From Pseudomonadota bacterium (GTDB lineage Bacteria; Pseudomonadota; Alphaproteobacteria; Acetobacterales; Acetobacteraceae), in assembly GCA_021826565.1 (NCBI GenBank), contig JAKAZJ010000075.1, positions 1 to 7,620 of the forward strand: a stretch of DNA of 7,620 bases, read 5' to 3'. Positions 1 through 6,751 of this stretch are shown piece after piece. Every line of letters starts with the position of its first letter. The first letter of the stretch is position 1. A program made the translations under genes and the position numbers. Below the pieces are notes generated by a model. It was not told the origin of the DNA and searched no databases. It was given only the letters and a program-made list of their open reading frames with translations.

Positions 1-367
1 CATCGACGGCGCGGAAATAGCCGGAGTTCTCGCCCGGGATGGTCCATTCCAGCAGGCGGCCCGGGGTGTCGCCGGTGTTGTGGAAGGCATGCACCGTGCC
101 CCGGGGGACGAAGACCAGCGTGCCGGTCCCGATCTCGGAGCCGACCCCGTTCACCTCCAGATGGTAGCTGCCGTCCAGGACATAGAAATACTCGTCGCGG
201 TCCAGATGCCGGTGCGGCGGCGGACCTTGCCCGGGGTCCAGGGTGGCGGTGACGGCGGAGAAGCTGCCGCCGGTGGCCTCGGCACCCAACAGCACGCGCA
301 TGTCGATGCCGAAAGGGCGGATCGATTCGGACTGCTCGGCGGTGACGATCCGCGGCGTCGGGTCCAT
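1..367 (-). CDS. Cupin-domain protein, 3' end outside the window
   Basis: Only the first 122 codons lie in the window; the gene continues beyond the left edge. The protein is a small single-domain cupin (beta-barrel) protein. Motif 1, G(X)5HXH(X)4E(X)6G, is matched exactly: GQGPPPHRHLDRDE at about residues 47-60, with the closing G at 67. Motif 2, G(X)5PXG(X)2H(X)3N, is matched at about residues 82-97 (GTLVFVPRGTVHAFHN). The two His, the Glu and the later His are the usual metal ligands, so a metal-binding, possibly dioxygenase- or isomerase-like protein is likely. The substrate cannot be read from the sequence. The ATG at 367-365 is preceded by a purine-rich AGGGAGA about 8 bases upstream, which supports this start. 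No signal peptide is seen. The gene lies 84 bases downstream of lexA on the same strand but appears to have its own promoter. Confidence 0.88.
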   Translation of the reverse strand, partial: MDPTPRIVTAEQSESIRPFGIDMRVLLGAEATGGSFSAVTATLDPGQGPPPHRHLDRDEYFYVLDGSYHLEVNGVGSEIGTGTLVFVPRGTVHAFHNTGDTPGRLLEWTIPGENSGYFRAVD

Positions 368-382
368 GGCGTGATCTCCCTG

Positions 383-404
383 ACCGCCGCCGAAGCGGCT
401 TGGT
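383..404 (-). other. UUCG-capped hairpin in the cupin leader
   Basis: Read on the minus strand, GCCGC and GCGGC pair around a TTCG loop closed by a C-G pair, the especially stable cUUCGg tetraloop. Three more pairs (ACC with GGT) extend the stem across a 2-base bulge. No U-tract follows on the minus strand, so it is not a textbook intrinsic terminator for lexA. It would sit at the very 5' end of the cupin transcript if the promoter proposed just upstream is right, about 15 bases before the ribosome binding site. A role in mRNA stability or in reducing read-through from lexA is inference. Confidence 0.5.
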
Positions 405-411
405 GACAGAG

Positions 412-439
412 GTTATGGGCGGCGTCGCGCTTTCGTCAA
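412..439 (-). promoter_or_regulatory. Candidate promoter for the cupin gene
   Basis: On the minus strand, TTGACG (439-434, 5 of 6 matches to the sigma-70 -35 consensus) is followed after 16 bases by CATAAC (417-412, 4 of 6 matches to TATAAT). Transcription would start near 405, giving a leader of about 38 bases. The match is reasonable for a G+C-rich genome but remains a pattern match only. Confidence 0.4.
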
Positions 440-451
440 ACGCCCCGGATG

Positions 452-1162
452 TCAGTACTGGCGGAACAGCATCACCAGGAGGCCCTGCACTTTGACCCGC
501 TCGGCCGGGAAGATGCGGGTTTCGTGGCGCGGGTTGGCCGGCTCCAGCGCGATCGAGTTGCCGCGGCGGCGCAGACGCTTCAGCGTGACCTCGGTTTCAT
601 CGATCAGGGCTACCACGATCTGACCGTTCTCCGCCGTGTCATCCCTGCGGATGATGACAGTGTCGCCATCCAGGATCCCGGCATCGATCATGGAATCGCC
701 CGCCACCTCCAGCGCGTAATGCTCGCCGCGCGGCAGATGGGCGGTGGGGACGTCGAAATAGGATACCGGGTCGCGCAGCGCCTCGATCGGCAGGCCGGCG
801 GCGATGCGGCCGTAGAGCGGCACCTGGACGGCGGGGGAGTCATGGTTGGCGCGCACGCCGCCCAGCTTGGCCGAGAAATCGCCCTTGATGACATTCGGGG
901 TGAACACCCGGTCCTCGGCCCCCTCCGGCGCCGGGCGGGCGACGCGGTCATCCGGCAGGCGCAGCACGTCGAGCGCGCGGGCGCGGTGGTGGTGGCGGCG
1001 CAAGAACCCCCGCTCCTCCAACGCCAGGATCAGGCGGTGGATGCCGGATTTGGAGCGCAGGCCGAGCGCGTCCTTCATCTCCTCGAACGACGGCGATACG
1101 CCGGTTTCGTGCAGGCGGCGTTCGATGAAGATCAACAAATCGTGCTGCTTGCGGGTTAGCAT
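452..1162 (-). CDS. lexA: LexA repressor, SOS regulator and self-cleaving serine protease
   Basis: LexA binds SOS operators and represses DNA-damage genes; RecA filaments stimulate its autocleavage. The 236-residue protein has an N-terminal winged-helix DNA-binding domain (about 1-65) with the typical alphaproteobacterial stretch [20 protein letters not shown] at 34-53. A linker follows, then a C-terminal S24 peptidase/dimerisation domain. The cleavage bond is A122-G123 in GRIAAGLP, the nucleophile is S157 in GDSM, and the general base is K195 in TLKRL. The Ser-Lys distance of 38 residues is close to the 37 of E. coli. It is longer than E. coli LexA (202 residues), mostly in the linker, as is usual in Alphaproteobacteria. 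The start follows the family N-terminus [10 protein letters not shown]. An AAAGG about 12 bases upstream is a rather distant ribosome binding site. A perfect SOS box upstream implies autorepression. Confidence 0.98.
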   Translation of the reverse strand: MLTRKQHDLLIFIERRLHETGVSPSFEEMKDALGLRSKSGIHRLILALEERGFLRRHHHRARALDVLRLPDDRVARPAPEGAEDRVFTPNVIKGDFSAKLGGVRANHDSPAVQVPLYGRIAAGLPIEALRDPVSYFDVPTAHLPRGEHYALEVAGDSMIDAGILDGDTVIIRRDDTAENGQIVVALIDETEVTLKRLRRRGNSIALEPANPRHETRIFPAERVKVQGLLVMLFRQY

Positions 1163-1197
1163 GAGCAGGGGGCACCTTTCGCGTATGCCGCGTTCCG

Positions 1198-1212
1198 GAA
1201 CAAAGCGGCAAC
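1198..1212 (-). promoter_or_regulatory. Possible second, degenerate SOS box
   Basis: Read on the minus strand, this is GTTGCCGCTTTGTTC, that is GTTG-N7-GTTC, one mismatch from the alphaproteobacterial consensus. It is 7 bases from the perfect box and near the predicted lexA transcription start. The GTTC half also belongs to the perfect palindrome GTTCCGGAAC at 1192-1201. A weaker co-operative operator is plausible, but a one-mismatch match to eight fixed bases can arise by chance. Confidence 0.3.
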
Positions 1213-1219
1213 TACAGGC

Positions 1220-1234
1220 GTTCTAGATAAGTTC
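1220..1234. promoter_or_regulatory. LexA operator (SOS box), GTTC-N7-GTTC
   Basis: GTTCTAGATAAGTTC is a perfect match to the direct-repeat operator known for LexA of Alphaproteobacteria (GTTC-N7-GTTC). It lies 58 bases upstream of the lexA start codon, across its predicted -10 region, and ends 42 bases before the divergent glpK start. Autoregulation of lexA is well supported; an effect on glpK is possible but unproven. Confidence 0.88.
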
Positions 1235-1249
1235 CCTCCTCGAAGTCAA
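1220..1249 (-). promoter_or_regulatory. Predicted lexA promoter overlapping the SOS box
   Basis: On the minus strand, TTGACT (1249-1244, 5 of 6 to the -35 consensus) is followed after 18 bases by TAGAAC (1225-1220, 4 of 6 to the -10 consensus). This predicts a start near 1213 and a leader of about 50 bases before the lexA ATG. The SOS box covers the -10 element and the adjoining spacer, which is the expected position for autorepression by steric block. Confidence 0.55.
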
Positions 1250-1262
1250 GCTTTATCGTTGC

Positions 1263-1268
1263 GGGAGA
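1263..1268 (+). promoter_or_regulatory. Ribosome binding site that fixes the glpK start
   Basis: GGGAGA lies 8 bases before the GTG at 1277. An in-frame TTG at 1259 would place this site inside the gene and add six residues not seen at the usual glycerol kinase N-terminus. The GTG is therefore preferred. Confidence 0.75.
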
Positions 1269-1276
1269 AAGACTCC

Positions 1277-2764
<1,488 letters not shown>

Positions 2765-2818
2765 ACGCTCGCGCGCAACGGCCGAGTATCCGTCCAGACA
2801 CGTCTCAGGACCTCTCCC

Positions 2819-4036
2819 ATGCCCCATGACGCCCCGGCGCCGCTCGCCGCATCGGACACCGACCATCTCCCGCTGTCCGGCATCACCGTTCTGGATCTCA
2901 CCCTCGCCCGCGCCGGCCCCACCGCCGTGCGCCATCTGGCCGATTGGGGCGCCGAGGTGATCCGCATCGAACCGCCGCCCACGCCGGGGGCCGAGGATAT
3001 TGCCGGCAACCGCCACGGCTTCGATTTCCAGAACCTGCATCGCAACAAGCGTGCGATCCAGCTCAATCTGAAGGACCCGGAAGGCCACGCCGCCTTCATG
3101 CGCCTGGCGAAAACCGCCGACGTGGTGATCGAGAATATGCGCGCCCAGGTGAAGCACCGCCTGCATGTCGCCTATGACGACGTGCGCGCGGTCAACCCGC
3201 GCATCGTGTATGGCTCGATCTCCGGCTTCGGCCAGGACGGGCCGTACGGCCATCGCGCCGGGGTCGATCAGATTGCCCAGGGCATGGGCGGCCTGATGTC
3301 CATCACCGGCCTGCCCGGCCAGGGGCCGGTGCGCGTCGGCATCCCGATCGACGATCTGACCGCCGGCAACCTGCTGGCGATGGGCGTCATGATGGCGCTG
3401 TTCGACCGCACCCGCACCGGCGTCGGGCGCTGGGTGCAGACCTCGCTGCTGGAAGCGCAGATCTTCATGCTGGATTTCCAGGCGGCCCGCTGGCTGATCG
3501 CGGGTGAGGTGGCCCAGCAAGCCGGCAACGACCACCCGACCGGCATCCCGACCGGCGTGTTTCCCACCGCGGATGGCAGCATCAACATCGCCGCCAGCTC
3601 CACCCGCGTCTGGGAACGCTTCTGCGACGCGATCGCCCGCCCGGACTGGAAAGCCCGGGAGGCATGGAAGACCCAGAAGGGCCGCAGCAACGACCGCAAG
3701 GCGATCAACGCCGCAATCGGCGAGATCACCCGCACCCAGCCGGCCGCGCACTGGATCGAGCTGTTCGAATCGAACGGCATTCCCTGCGGCCCGATCTACA
3801 CCATCGATCAGGTGTTCGCCGATCCGCAGGTGCAGCATTTGCGTATGGCCCGCACCATGCACAGTCCCGTGATCGGCGATCAGCCGGTGGTCGCCTCGGC
3901 CCTGAACATTTCCGGCTTCTCCAAGGACATCCGTCTGCCCACGCCCGAGGCCGGGTCGAGCACCGACGACATCCTGCACCGCGTCGGCTACACCGACGCC
4001 GAGCTTGCCGCATTGCGCGCCAAAGGAGTGATCTGA
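2819..4036 (+). CDS. Class III (CaiB/BaiF/formyl-CoA type) CoA-transferase
   Basis: The 405-residue cytoplasmic protein belongs to the family that moves CoA between carboxylic acids through an enzyme-aspartyl anhydride/thioester. The N-terminal fold begins with LSGITVLDLTLARAGP (19-34) and LADWGAEVIRIE (40-51), both typical. NKRAIQLNLKDPEG (76-89) and YGSISGFGQDGPY (131-143) are family motifs. The expected catalytic aspartate is D179 in GIPIDDLTAG, aligned with D169 of Oxalobacter formyl-CoA transferase. NGIPCGPI (319-326) near the C-terminus is also standard. Length is normal. AGGA lies 8 bases before the ATG. The gene is 54 bases after glpK with no clear terminator between, and 2 bases before a crotonase gene. 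The acyl donor and acceptor are unknown; the family includes carnitine, succinyl, mesaconyl and other CoA-transferases and some racemases. Confidence 0.95.
   Translation: MPHDAPAPLAASDTDHLPLSGITVLDLTLARAGPTAVRHLADWGAEVIRIEPPPTPGAEDIAGNRHGFDFQNLHRNKRAIQLNLKDPEGHAAFMRLAKTADVVIENMRAQVKHRLHVAYDDVRAVNPRIVYGSISGFGQDGPYGHRAGVDQIAQGMGGLMSITGLPGQGPVRVGIPIDDLTAGNLLAMGVMMALFDRTRTGVGRWVQTSLLEAQIFMLDFQAARWLIAGEVAQQAGNDHPTGIPTGVFPTADGSINIAASSTRVWERFCDAIARPDWKAREAWKTQKGRSNDRKAINAAIGEITRTQPAAHWIELFESNGIPCGPIYTIDQVFADPQVQHLRMARTMHSPVIGDQPVVASALNISGFSKDIRLPTPEAGSSTDDILHRVGYTDAELAALRAKGVI
4022..4028 (+). promoter_or_regulatory. Ribosome binding site for the crotonase gene, inside the CoA-transferase gene
   Basis: AAAGGAG, a near-perfect Shine-Dalgarno sequence, lies 10 bases before the ATG at 4039 and within the last codons of the upstream gene. 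It fixes the crotonase start and argues against the 125-codon open in-frame extension upstream. The arrangement suggests translational coupling. Confidence 0.75.
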
Positions 4037-4038
4037 CC

Positions 4039-4848
4039 ATGGACACCATCATCACCGAATACGCCGCCGGCAAGATGCTCGCCGCCGTGGAAGGCGGCGT
4101 CGGCCTGGTTACCTTCAACCAGCCCGAGAAGCGCAACGCCATGTCGCTGGAGATGTGGGACGGGCTGGGCGCCATCCTGGACCGTTTCGCGGCCGATCCC
4201 GCGGTGCGCGTGGTGGTGTTGAGCGGGGCAGGCGACAAGGCGTTCGTCTCCGGCGCCGACATCTCCCAGTTCGAGAAGAACCGCAACAACGCCGACGCGC
4301 AGGTGGAATATGACCGCCTGACCAGCGGCGGGCGGGCCAAGCTGGCCAATTTCGCCAAGCCGACGATCGCCCGGATCCGCGGTTTCTGCCTGGGCGGCGG
4401 GCTGGCGATCGCCATGCAGACCGATTTGCGGATCGCCGCCGATACCGCCCAGTTCGGCATCCCGGCGGCGCGGCTCTCGATCGCCTACGCCTTCGATGGC
4501 CTGCGCAAGCTGGTCCAGTTGGTGGGGCCCGCGCATGCGCGGATGATCCTGTACACCGCGAACCGGATCGGCGCGCGGGAAGCCGAACGGATCGGGCTTA
4601 TCAATCAGGCGGTCCCGGAAGCGGCGCTGGATGACACGGTGATGACCATCGCCCGGACCATCGCCGACAACGCGCCGCTGTCCGTCGCCGCCTCCAAGCT
4701 GACCATTGCGGAAGTGATGAAGGACCCGGCGGACCGGCATATGGAGGCAGTCCGCGCCGCCGGCGCGCTGTGCTTCGACAGCGCCGACTACCGCGAAGGC
4801 CGGGCGGCGTTCCTGGAAAAACGGCGGCCTGTTTTCGTCGGCCGCTAG
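4039..4848 (+). CDS. Crotonase-fold protein annotated-type enoyl-CoA hydratase/isomerase, catalytic glutamates absent
   Basis: The 269-residue protein has the crotonase fold: GLVTFNQPEKRNAMS (22-36), the first oxyanion-hole segment FVSGADISQF (69-78), and the second, GFCLGGGLAIAMQTDLRIA (115-133). AQFGIPAARLSI (137-148) and the family's C-terminal helical region follow. These show CoA-thioester binding and enolate stabilisation. The two glutamates of classical hydratases, E144 and E164 in the rat enzyme, align with A123 and A143 here, so simple water addition by that mechanism is doubtful. The superfamily also holds isomerases, decarboxylases, dehalogenases and hydrolases with other acid-base residues. 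I recall similar IPAA-type sequences in other Alphaproteobacteria, so it is probably a functional subfamily rather than a decayed gene. Its gene is 2 bases after the CoA-transferase gene, so the two proteins probably act on the same substrate class. Confidence 0.92.
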   Translation: MDTIITEYAAGKMLAAVEGGVGLVTFNQPEKRNAMSLEMWDGLGAILDRFAADPAVRVVVLSGAGDKAFVSGADISQFEKNRNNADAQVEYDRLTSGGRAKLANFAKPTIARIRGFCLGGGLAIAMQTDLRIAADTAQFGIPAARLSIAYAFDGLRKLVQLVGPAHARMILYTANRIGAREAERIGLINQAVPEAALDDTVMTIARTIADNAPLSVAASKLTIAEVMKDPADRHMEAVRAAGALCFDSADYREGRAAFLEKRRPVFVGR

Positions 4849-4858
4849 GCGGCCCGAC
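4837..4858 (+). terminator. Hairpin across the crotonase stop codon, possible weak terminator
   Basis: GTCGGCCGC and GCGG-C-CCGAC pair as a 9-bp G+C-rich stem with one bulged C and a 3-base TAG loop that is the stop codon itself. No U-tract follows, so intrinsic termination would be poor. It is the only strong hairpin between the metabolic genes and the T6SS genes and may mark the transcript boundary. The remaining bases to 4931 hold no convincing promoter. Confidence 0.35.
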
Positions 4859-4931
4859 CGAGACAATAAGGCTTCCAAGGGATGGGCGATGCGGGCACAC
4901 TGCGGGTCTTCCGCGGGAGGGATGGGGCTTC

Positions 4932-5402
4932 ATGGGTCGGTGGTTTCGGGGTGTTGCGGCGATGGTCCTGGTGGCCGGGGTGGCGGCGTGCGGTGCGCCG
5001 CCCCCGCCACCACCAACGGTTGTGGTGCTCACGATCACCGCGACCAAGGATGCGAACGGCGCGCCCGGCGGGGCCGGCGCGCCGGTGATGCTGCGGGTGT
5101 ATCAGCTGGCCGGCACCAACAGCTTCGACAACGCGGATTTCTTCCAGATTTTCAACCATGACGCGGCGACGCTGGGGACCGATCTGGTGCATCAGGACCA
5201 GCTGCTGCTGGCGCCGGGCAGCACCAAGACCCTGACCCTGAACCCCAAGGACCCGGTTACGGCGCTGGGGTTCTTCGCCGCCTACGGCACGTTCCAATCC
5301 GCCACCTGGCGCGCCTCGGCCGCGGTCCCGGCCCATAAAACCACCAAGCTCACCGTCACGGTGGGGGCCAACGCGATCGCCGTGAAACCCGGCGGATCCT
5401 GA
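4932..5402 (+). CDS. tssJ: T6SS outer-membrane lipoprotein TssJ (VasD/SciN family)
   Basis: TssJ anchors the T6SS membrane complex (TssJ-TssL-TssM) in the outer membrane from the periplasmic side and binds TssM. The 156-residue precursor has a basic N-terminus (MGRWFRG), a hydrophobic core and a lipobox VAAC ending at C20, the lipidation site. The residue after it is Gly, not Asp, which fits outer-membrane sorting. A short proline run (23-28) links to a beta-sandwich domain. The domain holds the family segments PVMLRVYQL (51-59), ADFFQIF (68-74), LLLAPGSTKTL (91-101) and ALGFFAAYGTFQSATWRA (111-128). The ATG at 4932 is chosen because it begins the signal peptide and has GGGAGG 11 bases upstream. 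The open frame reaches back into the crotonase gene but carries no signal there. It is 2 bases before tssK, the usual tssJ-tssK-tssL order. Confidence 0.94.
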   Translation: MGRWFRGVAAMVLVAGVAACGAPPPPPPTVVVLTITATKDANGAPGGAGAPVMLRVYQLAGTNSFDNADFFQIFNHDAATLGTDLVHQDQLLLAPGSTKTLTLNPKDPVTALGFFAAYGTFQSATWRASAAVPAHKTTKLTVTVGANAIAVKPGGS

Positions 5403-5404
5403 CG

Positions 5405-6742
5405 ATGGGGTGGGAGAACCGGGTCGTCTGGACCGAGGGGCTGTTTCTTCAGCCCCAGCATCTACAGCAGCAGAACCGCTATACCGAGCGGCTGGTCCGC
5501 GCCGCCACCGGCGGGCTGCGGCCGTTCTCATGGGGCCTGACGCAGCTGGATGTGGACGCCGATCTTCTGGCGCTTGGCAAATTTGCGGTTCGCAATGTGG
5601 CCGGCATCCTGCCGGATGGCACGCCGTTCTCCGCCCCCGGCGATGCCGATCCGCCGCGCCCGCTCGATTTGCCGGACACCGCCCGCAACAGCGTGGTGTA
5701 TCTGATCCTGCCGACGCGCCAGCCCGGCGGGGTGGAGATCGCCGGCGCGGGTCAGGAGGAGACGATCGCCCGTTTCGGCGCCGGCGAGCATGAGGTCGCG
5801 GACAGCAACGCCGGCTACCAGGGCATCGCCACCGTGCCGGTCGCCCGGCTGCGCTTGCGGTTCGCCCTGGAGTCCGATGCGCGCGATGGCTACACCGGTA
5901 TCGGCCTGGCGAAGATCGCCGATATCCGCGCCGACAAATCCACTCAGCTGGACGAGACCTTCATCCCACCGCTTCTCCTGACCTCGGTCTCGCCTTCGCT
6001 GGCCGGGTTCGCGACCCAGTTGCAGGGCCTGTTGCACCATCGCGCCGAGGCGCTGGCCGGGCGGGTGTCGGAAACCGCGACCCGCGGCGCGGCCGAGATC
6101 GCCGATTACATGATGCTGCAGCTGTGCAACCGCTACGAGCCGGTGATGACCCACCTGGCCAACACCGCGGGTCAGCTGCATCCCGAAACCTTCTACCAGT
6201 TCTGCGTATCCCTGGCCGGTGAGATCGCGACCTTCACGGAAAGCCGCAAGCGCGCGCCCGAGTTCCCGCCCTACCGGCACGAGGACCTGACCGCCACGTT
6301 CCGCCCGGTGATGACCGCGCTACGCCAGTCCCTGTCGGCGGTGCTGGAGCAGACCGCGGTGCCGATCCCGTTGCAGGAACGCCGTTTTGGCATCCGCGTG
6401 GGCCCGATCGCCGACCGCACCTTGGTGGCCAGCGGCACCTGGGTGCTGGCGGTCAAAGCGCAGATGCCGGCGGAGCAGTTGCGCCGCGGCTTTCCCAATC
6501 TCTGCAAGATCGGTCCGGTGGAGCAGATCCGCGAACTGATCAATGTCGCGCTGCCCGGCATCGCGGTACGCGCCCTGCCGGTGGCGCCGCGACAGCTGCC
6601 GTATTACGCTGGCACGACCTATTTCGAACTGGACCGATCCAGCCCCTACTGGGCCGCCCTGGCGCGCTCGGGCGGGATCGCGATCCATGTGACAGGGGAC
6701 GTACCCGGGCTCGAGATCGAGTGCTGGGCCATCAGGGGATAG
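5405..6742 (+). CDS. tssK: T6SS baseplate protein TssK (VasE/ImpJ family)
   Basis: TssK is a trimeric cytoplasmic baseplate component that connects the wedge complex (TssE-F-G) to the TssJLM membrane complex through TssL and TssM. The 445-residue length is typical. The N-terminus VVWTEGLFLQPQHLQQQNRY (7-26) is the hallmark of the family, as is GILPDGTPFSAP at 67-78. A helical middle part includes DYMMLQLCNRYEPVMTHL, and the C-terminal domain contains YFELDRSSPYW (about 406-416). No signal peptide or membrane segment is visible, as expected. The ATG lies 2 bases after the tssJ stop with only a weak GGCGGA ahead, suggesting translational coupling with tssJ. Confidence 0.98.
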   Translation: MGWENRVVWTEGLFLQPQHLQQQNRYTERLVRAATGGLRPFSWGLTQLDVDADLLALGKFAVRNVAGILPDGTPFSAPGDADPPRPLDLPDTARNSVVYLILPTRQPGGVEIAGAGQEETIARFGAGEHEVADSNAGYQGIATVPVARLRLRFALESDARDGYTGIGLAKIADIRADKSTQLDETFIPPLLLTSVSPSLAGFATQLQGLLHHRAEALAGRVSETATRGAAEIADYMMLQLCNRYEPVMTHLANTAGQLHPETFYQFCVSLAGEIATFTESRKRAPEFPPYRHEDLTATFRPVMTALRQSLSAVLEQTAVPIPLQERRFGIRVGPIADRTLVASGTWVLAVKAQMPAEQLRRGFPNLCKIGPVEQIRELINVALPGIAVRALPVAPRQLPYYAGTTYFELDRSSPYWAALARSGGIAIHVTGDVPGLEIECWAIRG

Positions 6743-6751
6743 GCGCACGCG

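Noticed and set aside
449..1159. 236-residue plus-strand open frame opposite lexA
   Set aside because: The minus-strand frame is an intact LexA with cleavage site and catalytic residues; the mirror frame shows no recognisable family.
1259..1276. TTG at 1259 as the glpK start
   Set aside because: It would place the good GGGAGA ribosome binding site inside the gene and add residues not found at the N-terminus of the family.
3664..4038. 125-codon upstream in-frame extension of the crotonase, as a fusion or longer start
   Set aside because: It lies wholly inside the CoA-transferase gene, is Arg/His-rich, and the ATG at 4039 has a strong AAAGGAG and matches the family N-terminus.
4882..5088. Small plus-strand open frame of 68 residues ahead of and overlapping tssJ
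   Set aside because: It overlaps most of the tssJ signal peptide region in another frame and shows no motif; the lipobox frame is clearly the real one.
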